Of a stretch of 64,000 bases of DNA, positions 14,302-22,747 are shown one piece after another (positions within the stretch are counted from its first letter, which is position 1; each line of letters begins with the position of its first letter). The translations under genes were made by a program, and so were the position numbers. Source of the stretch: a virus; the IMG/VR virus record IMGVR_UViG_3300048694_001252, positions 1 to 64,000 of that record. One strand, 5' to 3'. The notes beneath the pieces are model-generated. The model worked only from the letters and a program-made list of their open reading frames with translations, was not told the origin of the DNA and did no database searches.

Positions 14302-16467
14302 CTACTTTGACAAAGCTAGTGCTTTTATTCTCGCCAGATCTTCATAAAAACTATCGGTTACTGCTCCGCGGTGGTCCATGGAATCAGTTGAGTCTTCGTT
14401 TGGACCCGAAAACGTGGCCAGATTATCGCCTTCGGCCATATCTTCATCGTCATCCCAACCTTTGGCTTTGCTAGGAAAATAACGATGTACCGCTCTATCA
14501 TGACTTGGTACCAGCTTCAAGCGACTGGGAGAAATATACCAACCACGTCCATCTTTGTCTTCGATTCGAACACGACGATCATATGGATCACCAATCATTC
14601 TGAATACTTCACCGCCGTCACCATCCATTTCGTCACGTACAAAACAACCATCGTAAAGTTCAGTATCGTCGTATTCGCCTTCCGCCACACCTTGCTTCGT
14701 ACGTTTCTTAGCTTGCTGAGACCGATTATAATCATCCAGCGAAACAATTTTAAAGTTAAAAGCGTCGAGCGAATGTCTACCACCACTCATGCGAGTTAGG
14801 TACGATTTTGCGGCTGCTATTGAAGGGAACGCGCCGCCGTGCATTGGATAGTTCTGGGAACGTAATCCAGTTTTAGGGTTTACCAAAACATATCCACTGG
14901 TATCTAAATATCTTCTACTGTTTTCCTCCATATCTTTTTCTTTGGGTTTAGGTACAGGATTACCAGCTAAATCTTTGTCACCGATGTAAACTCCCCGTTC
15001 ATCATGGCTTAGCGGATTCTTTTCAAACGGTTTGCCTTTACGTGCTGCTTGGGCTGCTTCCACATCCTGCATGGCATCTTGCCAATAGCCTTCCGCCATG
15101 GGCTGCTGTGGTTGCGCAGCCGGCTGTGCCACCGGTGCAGCAGCCGGTTCAGGCGAGGGTTCTGCGGCAGGCGCGGGTTCAGGCGCGGGTTCTTGGGCTT
15201 GGGCATCAAGATCGACATCAACTCCGTTTTCTTCCAACCAGGCCTCGATCACGGGCGCGGCATCAGCATCGGCACCGTTGGAACGGCTGAGATTCTGTAG
15301 CCGGTCACGCAGATCATCCAGCATCTGATGATCCTCAGGATCATCGCGATCATAACCTATGATATCTTCCAGCTGAGGTATCACGTTCATGCCATCTTCA
15401 CCCACTGCTAGAGGTTTTTTGGCCAGCAGTTCCTGGATTTGATCCACTGCTTCATGATCATGGGCTAGGTCACTGAGACCTTCTGCCACTGTGTTGACCC
15501 AGTTTTCAAATATATCAGCTTCTTTCATGGCAGTTCCTTGAATACGTGCCAGCAAAGGCAATGCTGCCTCTACTCGCGTATCGATATGCTGCTCCACAAA
15601 CATGTCTCTGAGATTTTCTACCAGAGTATCAGCCGCAGTGATCTCAGCTGGCTGCCAGGATTCGAAATATCGACCATAACCACGACTGTGACCTAACTGC
15701 TGGAGATTGGAACGTAGCTGTTGATAGTACTCGCGGGCCTGTTCTACCAACTGTTGCCGCTGCCCTTCCAGTACCTGACCCTGGTGTGCACGATGGAATC
15801 GAGCCAGCACCTTCATTTCCTGGATTATTTCGGCTATGTGCTGACCGCGTATGTCATAGGGACGACCACCCTGGCGCACATGTTCCAGCATGGCGCGACC
15901 GCCTGCGAGATTGGTAAAAGGCAAAAGGAAGCGCTCACCATCCTGGGTTTCCACAAACAGTTTTTCCACATAGCGATAGCGAGCATCAGTTTCGCCTAGA
16001 GTGCGATTGTGTCGTATCATGAGTCGGGCCTGGGTGGGCTGTCCCATGTAGCTGACCTGGCGCGTACCATAATAACTTTCAAATAGGCTTTCCGAAATAG
16101 CCGACATGCTGGCCATGTAGTGCTTGAGATTACTGATATTTTGTGGGCTGAATGTGTTGAAGCCGTTGTGCGTGGCAAATTGTCCCAGTTGATGCAGGAA
16201 ATCATACCATTCGTCTTTGTCCCGGGGGGATTCCATGCTGCGTCCCATGCTGTCCCCAAAAAACAACAGTAATTCTTTGTCATCACTCAGGATCAACACA
16301 GCATTGCCATAATCGCGGCCACCGCTGCTGCGATAATCAAACCGTATGATATGCGCTTTTGATGGTGTGACATCTTGCCCGGTCCGGGGGTCTTTGGTAA
16401 CGGGATCAAATCCCCGAGTGACCAAAAGGTCATAAAGTCTTTGGGCTACTGTTTGTGTTTGTGCCAT
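14302..16467 (-). CDS. Large modular protein with prohead-protease-like sites (721 aa)
   Basis: Function unknown. Residues 1-360 form a folded part (DYRSSGGRDYGNAVLILS; later LARFHRAHQGQV helices). Residues about 385-425 are acidic, about 426-455 a Pro/Ala linker (PAPEPAPAAEPSPEP), then three C-terminal modules, each preceded by an AEG motif: PMAEG (E459), QGVAEG (E596), DMAEG (E679). These fit the T4 prohead-protease rule (hydrophobic-x-E before a small residue); ISES near residue 115 also fits. The last modules are more AT-rich than the front. Late box 7 nt before ATG 16467; lies directly downstream of the large terminase. I infer a virion or prohead protein cut during maturation. Confidence 0.7.
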   Translation of the reverse strand: MAQTQTVAQRLYDLLVTRGFDPVTKDPRTGQDVTPSKAHIIRFDYRSSGGRDYGNAVLILSDDKELLLFFGDSMGRSMESPRDKDEWYDFLHQLGQFATHNGFNTFSPQNISNLKHYMASMSAISESLFESYYGTRQVSYMGQPTQARLMIRHNRTLGETDARYRYVEKLFVETQDGERFLLPFTNLAGGRAMLEHVRQGGRPYDIRGQHIAEIIQEMKVLARFHRAHQGQVLEGQRQQLVEQAREYYQQLRSNLQQLGHSRGYGRYFESWQPAEITAADTLVENLRDMFVEQHIDTRVEAALPLLARIQGTAMKEADIFENWVNTVAEGLSDLAHDHEAVDQIQELLAKKPLAVGEDGMNVIPQLEDIIGYDRDDPEDHQMLDDLRDRLQNLSRSNGADADAAPVIEAWLEENGVDVDLDAQAQEPAPEPAPAAEPSPEPAAAPVAQPAAQPQQPMAEGYWQDAMQDVEAAQAARKGKPFEKNPLSHDERGVYIGDKDLAGNPVPKPKEKDMEENSRRYLDTSGYVLVNPKTGLRSQNYPMHGGAFPSIAAAKSYLTRMSGGRHSLDAFNFKIVSLDDYNRSQQAKKRTKQGVAEGEYDDTELYDGCFVRDEMDGDGGEVFRMIGDPYDRRVRIEDKDGRGWYISPSRLKLVPSHDRAVHRYFPSKAKGWDDDEDMAEGDNLATFSGPNEDSTDSMDHRGAVTDSFYEDLARIKALALSK
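14677..14694 (-). repeat. GVAEG-encoding 18-nt repeat, copy 1
   Basis: CAAGGTGTGGCGGAAGGC on the minus strand, encoding QGVAEG inside the 721-aa protein. Identical to the copy at 24565. Confidence 0.8.
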
Positions 16468-16474
16468 AGTAAGC

Positions 16475-16480
16475 TATTTA
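16475..16480 (-). promoter_or_regulatory. Late-promoter box TAAATA (short-gap type)
   Basis: GCTAAATAGC on the minus strand, 7 nt before ATG 16467 and overlapping the stop of the large terminase gene. No ribosome site between box and ATG. Confidence 0.6.
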
Positions 16481-18049
16481 GCGTAAAACTGCAAAGAAGG
16501 GCATGGGTTCAATTATGGAATCAGTATGATCCTTGATCTGTTGATCCAACTCAGCATGGTAGGTCTGTAACAGCATCAACATTCGTACGATCAGGATGGT
16601 AGACATGACCAAATCATCGGTTTCACCCGGCTTGGCTGCATAGCTCACACCGTGCGCCACAAAGGTCTTGAGCTCGCTTATGAGTGGTTTGCTGTGTATG
16701 ATCATGCGACGACTTTCCAGCAGCACCTTGAACTTGTTACAGGCCGTGATCTTGCTCTTGGGCGTGGTGTTGAATCCTTTGCGCCATCGACGTTGTCCTA
16801 TCACGGAATTGTCCGATAAGAAATAGCCCTGGATGTTTTCCTCACCGTATTCCGATATCGAGATCAGGGCCGCTTCGCCTATGGTGTTGTTTTCCACGGA
16901 GTAATAGATGCTCTGCGGATCCTTGACCACGCTGTTGATTTCACGCACGATGTCGGCCAAGATACGTACTTGTTCGGGGATGGTAGTACGATTATGTTGC
17001 CACTCGGCCACTTGTTCGGTGGTGCCGGCTTCAAATACCTGGATGGCCGCGGGATCTCCACCGGTGCCCAGGCTGGGATCCAAGGACACCACATAGATGC
17101 TGTTGGGGCGTATGTCACGATACCAACGAACCTGCCCGGTTTTGCGCAGGGGTTCGCGACCTTCTAGATCGATCAAGGTAGTGGGTGCTATCAAGGTCTC
17201 ATCGTTGATGATGAATTCGCACTGCATTTCGCGACGGAATCGATCGTCGCCCAGCTGGGCACGTTGTTCATCGGCCCAGGCCTGATCACGATCGGGATGC
17301 TCATGCCAATAACTCCGGAAAGCCCGGAAACCATTGATACCCAGTTCCGTGGTATTGCCAAACTCATCTAGGCATTTGTTGGCACCTTTCCACAGGAACG
17401 CAAACTGATCTTCATCCGAATTGGGTGTGCTGGTAATGATACATTTACCGCCTGTGGATAGCGTGGGCGCTATGGAAGTCCAGAATTCTCGACCTATGGT
17501 GGGACGCACGAATGCGAACTCGTCAGCATACAGTAAAGAAATACTCATACCCCGACCTGTGGTCTCTGTGGTTGTTTGGCTTACTATGCGGCTACCGTTT
17601 TCAAATTCCAGGCTGCCCTTGTTGTAGCTGGTACAACCGGCTCGTATATGGTTTGGGCACAGCTCATAGGCATAGCGTATGCGCTGCATGATTTCCTGAG
17701 CACCGGTATACTTGTGAGCCGCTATCAAGATCGTGCTGTCCGGAACGAACATGGCGTACCAGAGCAGATATCCCGCGGCCGAAGTTGACTTGCCGGTCTG
17801 GCGCGGCATGAGGCTGATGCTGTTGCGATAGTTGTGATATGTGTCGATCAGACGCTTCTGATAATCAAACGGATGATATACCATCTTGCCCCGGGTAGGA
17901 TGCTGGATGTAGAAGAAGTTGTCCAGGAAATACTGTGGACCGGTCACCGGATCGGCGCAGAGAGCAAATTCTTGAATCTCTTGTTCGGTATATCTTTCGC
18001 GGCGATGCGGACTTTTTACCAGTACTGTTTCAAGTTGGTTGCGTTGCAT
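16478..18049 (-). CDS. 17: Terminase large subunit (gp17)
   Basis: Motor ATPase and headful nuclease that packages DNA into the prohead. Walker A MPRQTGKST at 81-89, Walker B SLLYADE at 171-177, coupling motif ITSTPN near 205-210, nuclease-domain Asp in VVSLDPSLG (D324), and later YYSVENNTIGEA and PGETDDLVMS acidic residues of the RNase H-like site. 523 aa, shorter than T4 gp17 (610 aa) but typical for cyanophage-type enzymes. Late box 4 nt before ATG 18049. Partner is the small subunit at 28.2-28.7 kb. Confidence 0.96.
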   Translation of the reverse strand: MQRNQLETVLVKSPHRRERYTEQEIQEFALCADPVTGPQYFLDNFFYIQHPTRGKMVYHPFDYQKRLIDTYHNYRNSISLMPRQTGKSTSAAGYLLWYAMFVPDSTILIAAHKYTGAQEIMQRIRYAYELCPNHIRAGCTSYNKGSLEFENGSRIVSQTTTETTGRGMSISLLYADEFAFVRPTIGREFWTSIAPTLSTGGKCIITSTPNSDEDQFAFLWKGANKCLDEFGNTTELGINGFRAFRSYWHEHPDRDQAWADEQRAQLGDDRFRREMQCEFIINDETLIAPTTLIDLEGREPLRKTGQVRWYRDIRPNSIYVVSLDPSLGTGGDPAAIQVFEAGTTEQVAEWQHNRTTIPEQVRILADIVREINSVVKDPQSIYYSVENNTIGEAALISISEYGEENIQGYFLSDNSVIGQRRWRKGFNTTPKSKITACNKFKVLLESRRMIIHSKPLISELKTFVAHGVSYAAKPGETDDLVMSTILIVRMLMLLQTYHAELDQQIKDHTDSIIEPMPFFAVLR

Positions 18050-18053
18050 CTAG

Positions 18054-18059
18054 TATTTA
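18054..18059 (-). promoter_or_regulatory. Late-promoter box TAAATA (short-gap type)
   Basis: AGTAAATACT on the minus strand, ending 4 nt before ATG 18049 of the terminase gene, in the short gap after the nuclease gene. Part of the palindrome CTAGTAAATACTAG. Confidence 0.6.
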
Positions 18060-18066
18060 CTAGCAG

Positions 18067-18771
18067 CTATCTAAACGCGAAACGAAATCCCGTGGCCTGT
18101 TCCACCGCTTCCACCGTGACCTGATAGCGTGGCAGATCGGCCACGGGCAATGCGGTGTTGGGCAGCAGATAGGCCACGGTCTGGCCATTGGCTCGGTTGT
18201 GCAGGATCTTGTACAAGCGTGTGGGTATGCCCAGACCGTTGCCAGTTACCGGATGTCCAGCATCAAAGATGCCGCCCGAAATTACATACCAATCCCCGCC
18301 CTTCTCGGCCCAATCCCGCTCCCAGGTCTCCAGCTGTTTCCAGATTCCGCGGTTGTTGTTGGCCACCTGTGCCACCATGTTTGACAGGAAGAAACTCTCA
18401 CTCATGATCTGGTCGTTCTGGGTATTGTTGCCCGCGGGAGCCATGTGACCTCGGTCGTGTGTTTTGCCCACTGTGGCATAGTCGGCCAAGGTGGCCTGGC
18501 AGTTGGCTGTAACGGCCGGATCGGCACGGAAGTTGTCTTTACGCTTGGCCGGACCGGTCATTGCGGCCACTGTTAGATGTTCAAACACTGCCACAGGTGC
18601 TTTCACACTGCAACGATGGATCACGGCATAATTGGTTTTACACAGTTCTTGATCTCCCGGCTGTGCTTGATAAGCCGGTGTGCCATGGCTGGTAAATTGC
18701 GGGCATTGGCTGTTGATCTGTGCCCATGAGCTAAGAGGCACACACAATAAAAAGAATAGTATTTTTTTCAT
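18067..18771 (-). CDS. Secreted DNA/RNA non-specific endonuclease (NucA/EndoG family)
   Basis: Metal-dependent nuclease cutting DNA and RNA. The family signature DRGHMAPAGNN is at 106-116 (H109 general base), with SESFFLSNMVAQ and NRGIWKQLE following (the metal-binding Asn is normally in this stretch). ATG 18771 opens a clear signal peptide MKKILFFLLCVPLSSWAQ with a cleavage site after about residue 17. The cysteines after it could form disulfides. An upstream ATG at 18786 is possible but would spoil the signal peptide start. It lies between the terminase and a fibre-like gene, in late orientation. Export suggests an extracellular or periplasmic role such as degrading host or competing DNA. 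Confidence 0.9.
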   Translation of the reverse strand: MKKILFFLLCVPLSSWAQINSQCPQFTSHGTPAYQAQPGDQELCKTNYAVIHRCSVKAPVAVFEHLTVAAMTGPAKRKDNFRADPAVTANCQATLADYATVGKTHDRGHMAPAGNNTQNDQIMSESFFLSNMVAQVANNNRGIWKQLETWERDWAEKGGDWYVISGGIFDAGHPVTGNGLGIPTRLYKILHNRANGQTVAYLLPNTALPVADLPRYQVTVEAVEQATGFRFAFR

Positions 18772-18789
18772 AGTTCGATCTTTCATAGT

Positions 18790-20697
18790 TTAGTCCACCA
18801 GCCAGGCCAATCCAACTGTGGTTGAGTTGAATGATTGTGAGCAACTTATAAAAATACTAATAGTTTCTCCGGGTGCCAACACAAAGTTATAGGGCAGCAA
18901 GTTGAATTGAGCACCACCGTTGACCCCCACAGTCTGTACCAGTACAATCTGATCCGATGCCAAGGTTTCTGTAACTGCACTGGTGCTTATCTGCGCAAAG
19001 TTGAACGCAGTGGCACTGGGCTGCGGACTGAACACCAACAAGTCGCTGGTGCCTACTGCATTTTTGATCATATAAATCACAGCAGGATCGGTGCTTTTGA
19101 GACCCACTGACATGTCTTGTAATACCAAACTGCTCTTGTTGACCATACCGTTTCGCACAAAAGGATTTTGCACACTGAGAAAATGCCATACTGTGTCTTT
19201 GGCTTTGGTCGCGCCATCAAGAGCATAAAAACTTTGACTTGAATTTGTTTGTCTAATCTGACCCTGTATGCCGGTCATGATACTGGCGCCTGTGACGACT
19301 ACATTTTGACTGGGTGTGGCACCCGAGGTGGTTCCTGACCTATAAACAATACGCAAACTGGGTTTTCTAATGTGTGGTGCTGGATTGTTACCATCAGCAT
19401 CGGTCCATCGCTGGGTGTGCATCAAGGTCATCTGACCTGTGGCAGGATCTTCCATGAACAATCGCACGATACCTGCGCCCAACCAACGGAAATCCACTGC
19501 CCACACATTGAGTTTGGTTGGATCAAAGCTCACATTCTGATTGTCCCATTGATCCACATAGGTCCATGTGTCAGTGGGTGTGGCACCTGCTTGTGTTTGT
19601 GAAAATGTACCAGCTGCTGCGGTGCCAGTGCCTGTGCTGGAAAAACTGTATGTTCCAGATTTGGCACCTGGTGAGTAGTATGTGAATGTCACTGTGCTGC
19701 CACAGGCATCGATATCCCAAAGATTGTTGGGGACTGTCTGTGCTTTTAGTAATTTGGCAATTTGTGCGGCACAATAAGCTGTGCTGGAGCTGGTGGCCAG
19801 GCTTACTGTGTAAGCAGAACCATCGAGAGTGATGGTAGCAGTTTGAGCACCAGTGTTTTGTTGTGTTATGGTCAGTGTTTGTATTTCGGTCTTGCCACCT
19901 AATCTGTGCAAGAAGCCAATCTTCTGCGCACGGTTAGAATTTGCAGTGCTGGTGCTGCCGCTGTAACCTATGGCATAGCCATCTTCGCGGTCGATGGGTC
20001 CAGTGGTTTGCACTATGTTTGCTACTCCTAGACCATTTTTGTTTGTGGCATTGGCTGTAAAGGCCGCGGTCCAGCGGAACATGGATCCTTGGCCAGGTTG
20101 ATACGTCATGTATCTAGAAGTTGCCAACCTAGCATAACCACCAGGTGACGTTCCTGAATTTACCTGCCATGTGCTCACACTGCTGAGCACAACATTACCA
20201 TTGCTGAGTTGAGTGGTGCTCCAAATATCTGGATCCAATCCATAAACTCCATCAGCTTGTATCACTGGAGTTATGGTGATGGCCAAAGGTTCTTGGAATG
20301 CAGTTTTTTCTGCTGGATCAACTGTGGTGGTAATGTTACCACTGCTGACCGTGACATTTCCACTGACTGACCATGGAGTGGTTCCTTGTGTGACGTTTAC
20401 GTTGCCCAAGATTCCCACATTGCCACTGACGTTGGCATTTCCAAGAATGCCCACATTGCCTTGCACAGTGACATTGCTGGTGATGCCTGCGATGTTGCCG
20501 GTGACACTCACTGGCATGTAAGTATGGCTGAGATCTATGTTGCCCAGTGAACCAATGGCCACATTGCCCACTGACACATTGCCTGCGAGTACACTGTTGG
20601 TGCGCAGGAACACATTGCCCGTGGCCGAATCCAGCTCTAGAGCCTGCGTGATGTTGCGCAAATACCAGGGTGCCACTTGAGATGGGTTTGGTTCCAT
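18790..20697 (-). CDS. Fibre/virion surface protein with GNV repeats (635 aa)
   Basis: Residues 35-130 are beta-helix-like GN-V repeats (GNVSVGNVAIGSLGN, GNVGILGNANVSGNV). From about 160 comes a domain with WSTTQLSNGNVVLSSVSTW and YMTYQPGQGSMFRWTAAF, typical of a virion adhesin module that I have seen in large aquatic phages and viruses, then SYTVSLAT.../TYSFSSTGTGTAAAGTF and a beta-sandwich C terminus. No enzyme motif. ATG 20697 shares one base with the previous stop; a TAAATA box lies 40 nt upstream with a small GC hairpin between. Likely on the outside of the particle; exact position unknown. Confidence 0.7.
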   Translation of the reverse strand: MEPNPSQVAPWYLRNITQALELDSATGNVFLRTNSVLAGNVSVGNVAIGSLGNIDLSHTYMPVSVTGNIAGITSNVTVQGNVGILGNANVSGNVGILGNVNVTQGTTPWSVSGNVTVSSGNITTTVDPAEKTAFQEPLAITITPVIQADGVYGLDPDIWSTTQLSNGNVVLSSVSTWQVNSGTSPGGYARLATSRYMTYQPGQGSMFRWTAAFTANATNKNGLGVANIVQTTGPIDREDGYAIGYSGSTSTANSNRAQKIGFLHRLGGKTEIQTLTITQQNTGAQTATITLDGSAYTVSLATSSSTAYCAAQIAKLLKAQTVPNNLWDIDACGSTVTFTYYSPGAKSGTYSFSSTGTGTAAAGTFSQTQAGATPTDTWTYVDQWDNQNVSFDPTKLNVWAVDFRWLGAGIVRLFMEDPATGQMTLMHTQRWTDADGNNPAPHIRKPSLRIVYRSGTTSGATPSQNVVVTGASIMTGIQGQIRQTNSSQSFYALDGATKAKDTVWHFLSVQNPFVRNGMVNKSSLVLQDMSVGLKSTDPAVIYMIKNAVGTSDLLVFSPQPSATAFNFAQISTSAVTETLASDQIVLVQTVGVNGGAQFNLLPYNFVLAPGETISIFISCSQSFNSTTVGLAWLVD

Positions 20698-21077
20698 TAT
20701 CTAGGATATCCAGAAAATGCCCGTAGCGGGCTTTGACTATTTACCAAATTGGGTTCTTGGCTGGTACGGGTAGAGATCAACTGTTTGCCGCCCGGTGTGT
20801 CGGTCATGGCCAAGGCACGATCTATGATCTTTTCTACGTTGTCGTTGAAACCCACGACCATGGCGTTTTGTCCCACAGTGATCGTGGGAAATTCTTCCGA
20901 ATCCTGCACATATCCCCCGGCTTCGGCTCGAGCTCGCGCCATGGCCACGCCCAGGCGCATGGTATGATAGGCATCGTTGTTGCGTATGCCAGGCAATCGA
21001 TAGGCATGCTGCATGGGTTCGGCCACTTCGGCTGGCAAACGTTCCAGCTGTTCCATGACAAATTCTCGTGCTCTCAT
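20697..21077 (-). CDS. Putative head-internal protein, MRAREF family (126 aa)
   Basis: Begins MRAREFVMEQL and ends SPLRAFSGYPR. The N-terminal decapeptide resembles the T4 capsid-targeting sequence (MKTYQEFIAE), with V-M-E before Q as possible processing site. Core: DAYHTMRLGVAMARARAEAGG and IIDRALAMTDTPGG; similar core in the next gene upstream (QYRFGVAIAQAKGR, WIDEALKAIGQSPS). ATG overlaps the upstream stop (ATGA). Fourth and last of the family. Function unknown; packaging into the head is inference. Confidence 0.65.
   Translation of the reverse strand: MRAREFVMEQLERLPAEVAEPMQHAYRLPGIRNNDAYHTMRLGVAMARARAEAGGYVQDSEEFPTITVGQNAMVVGFNDNVEKIIDRALAMTDTPGGKQLISTRTSQEPNLVNSQSPLRAFSGYPR
20738..20743 (-). 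promoter_or_regulatory. Late-promoter box TAAATA
   Basis: GGTAAATAGT on the minus strand inside the end of the 126-aa gene, 40 nt before ATG 20697. The presumed leader holds the hairpin GCCCG-CTA-CGGGC (20731-20719), which also encodes the conserved SPLRAF end. Confidence 0.55.
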
Positions 21078-21472
21078 CGTGAGTATCCCGCAAACGGTCG
21101 CAAGGGACTGGTCTTGTCCACATCATCAGCTTCTTCACTGGTTGCTGTGCTGATCAGACGCTTGTCACTGGGACTCTGTCCTATGGCCTTGAGAGCTTCG
21201 TCGATCCAGTCTTCGATGTCGGGGTCAAAACTCACAACCACTTGGTTTTCACCCCAGGCGCTGCGCGGTGCGAAATCATGCACAGTACCTTCGCCGGCCT
21301 GTTCACGACCACGGCGTCCCTTGGCCTGGGCTATGGCCACCCCAAATCTGTATTGCTCATAGGGGTCTTGATTTTGCAGTTTGGTCAACACATACGTGGC
21401 CGGCAGGGCCCGAGCCACATCATCCTGGAGGCTACCCACGCGAGATTCGGCTACAAATTCACGCGCTCTCAT
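21074..21472 (-). CDS. Putative head-internal protein, MRAREF family (132 aa)
   Basis: Begins MRAREFVAESRVG and ends SPLRPFAGYSR. VAE before S fits a prohead-protease cut after residue 9. Middle part (DPYEQYRFGVAIAQAKGRRGRE, SFDPDIEDWIDEALKAIGQ) is homologous to the gene at 20697. Its last codons (GCGGGATACTCACG) supply the GGA ribosome site for the next MRAREF gene, whose ATG overlaps the stop. Function unknown. Confidence 0.65.
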   Translation of the reverse strand: MRAREFVAESRVGSLQDDVARALPATYVLTKLQNQDPYEQYRFGVAIAQAKGRRGREQAGEGTVHDFAPRSAWGENQVVVSFDPDIEDWIDEALKAIGQSPSDKRLISTATSEEADDVDKTSPLRPFAGYSR

Positions 21473-21867
21473 CGTGCGTATCCTGCAAAAGGTCGTACAG
21501 GACTGTTTCGGTGCACATAATCAGGTTCACGGCTGCGATTGTCCGTGAGTTTGTTCACGCGACCTGCCTGCACCATCTGGGCGGCAGCATTGATGATTTC
21601 CATGTCAACATCACTATAACAGGCCAACAGGGGATCGCCCGCAAAGGCGCCCGCAGGTGGCGTAGGGTAATCGGGTGCACCGGCCATGGCGATACTGAAT
21701 CGCCACTGGGTATAGGGACTGCCGCCCTGCTTGTTGCTGCTGATATCGGGCATGCTGATCGCGCCCTTGATAGTTGTACGGTGCGAATGCGGCAGTTTGC
21801 GAGAGCTGGCCGGCACATCTGCGGCTCTACCGTAGCGTGTTTCTGTTACAAATTCTCGTGCTCTCAT
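21469..21867 (-). CDS. Putative head-internal protein, MRAREF family (132 aa)
   Basis: Begins MRAREFVTETRYGR, ends SPVRPFAGYAR. Middle (SPYTQWRFSIAMAGAPDYP, VDMEIINAAAQMVQAG) has the same pattern as the two downstream copies (Y-x-x-R-x-x-x-A-x-A, then D-x-x-x-E/D-x-I-x-x-A), so all share one fold. Preceded by GGAG within the hydrolase end. Likely packaged in the head and trimmed after VTE; inference from the N terminus. Confidence 0.65.
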   Translation of the reverse strand: MRAREFVTETRYGRAADVPASSRKLPHSHRTTIKGAISMPDISSNKQGGSPYTQWRFSIAMAGAPDYPTPPAGAFAGDPLLACYSDVDMEIINAAAQMVQAGRVNKLTDNRSREPDYVHRNSPVRPFAGYAR

Positions 21868-22745
21868 TTGCCATCATCTCCTAGATGCATGTGACTGAAG
21901 GGTTTGGTACCGCGATTCTTCTGCCATAGCAGTCTATTACTTAGTATTTCGACCCAGACATTGGTATCAGGACGATTCAAGCGCCAGAAATCAAACTCGA
22001 TATGGCTGCTGACCGGACGACAGTAGAGAGTACGCTCCCGGGGCACACATAGCTGCTGGCTGGTGGTGCGAAATTTCTTGGGTTCGGTACTGTATCGCAT
22101 GATGTTCAGCTGCGGGTTTGGGATGTTGATCTGGCACATGCCATCCACGAGATCCTGGGGAGTACGGGCGTCACGTACCACCTGTTGAGCCTGTAGCAGT
22201 CGAGCTCGACTGCTTATGCGATCCTGGGTCTCTTGCGTGTTTTTGGCGTTGTTTTGGAATCCGGCCCAGGGCAGCCAGATGCCGTGATTGGTACGAGCCA
22301 CCAGTTGCGTGTGCGGAATCAATTTTACTTTAGATCTATAGGGTCTACGTCCATCTTGATCGCCGGCTTCTATGAGATACAGTGTTTCTTGATCAAACAC
22401 CATGGTGCAGCCACCCAGCTTTCCCTGGATCAGGACGTCAACTGCGGGTTTGACTTCGCGCTCGAGCAAGGCCCGAGCAATCAAGCGACCATCCGGGCTG
22501 GTATCGGCTTCACCTTGTTCAATGGCTCGTTCGTCTGTGTACACATCCAGGCTGGTATTGAGTATGCTGATGCCCTGACTGTTGATACCTTCTTTGTAGC
22601 CGGTCACACGATCATGCATCATCATGCGTGACACGCCCCGCTCGGTACTTTCGATAAAGTCCAGGCGCGGTACGTAGTTACGATCTCGATTCTTGGCCCC
22701 GGCCCACCCAATCCCGGGAAAGTATCGGGCCACGATTATGCACAT
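21864..22745 (-). CDS. N-terminal-nucleophile hydrolase-like protein with Cys2 (293 aa)
   Basis: Starts MCIIVARYFPGIGW: Cys at position 2 would become the N-terminal nucleophile after Met removal, as in choloylglycine hydrolase, penicillin V acylase and acyltransferase-type Ntn hydrolases. Supporting motifs in order: KNRDRNY near 18-24 (the conserved Arg-Asp), GINSQGISILNTS near 53-65, a Phe/Tyr-rich LYLIEAGD strand, and ARTNHG near 149-154 (conserved Asn). Such enzymes cut linear amides. It sits among the putative head-internal proteins, stop-start overlapped with one, so it may be packaged with them or simply late-expressed. Substrate unknown. Confidence 0.72.
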   Translation of the reverse strand: MCIIVARYFPGIGWAGAKNRDRNYVPRLDFIESTERGVSRMMMHDRVTGYKEGINSQGISILNTSLDVYTDERAIEQGEADTSPDGRLIARALLEREVKPAVDVLIQGKLGGCTMVFDQETLYLIEAGDQDGRRPYRSKVKLIPHTQLVARTNHGIWLPWAGFQNNAKNTQETQDRISSRARLLQAQQVVRDARTPQDLVDGMCQINIPNPQLNIMRYSTEPKKFRTTSQQLCVPRERTLYCRPVSSHIEFDFWRLNRPDTNVWVEILSNRLLWQKNRGTKPFSHMHLGDDGK

Positions 22746-22747
22746 GG

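Noticed and set aside
20719-20731. GC hairpin at the end of the 126-aa gene as a terminator
   Set aside because: Only 5 bp, inside coding sequence, and followed by a short ATTTTC rather than a U-run.
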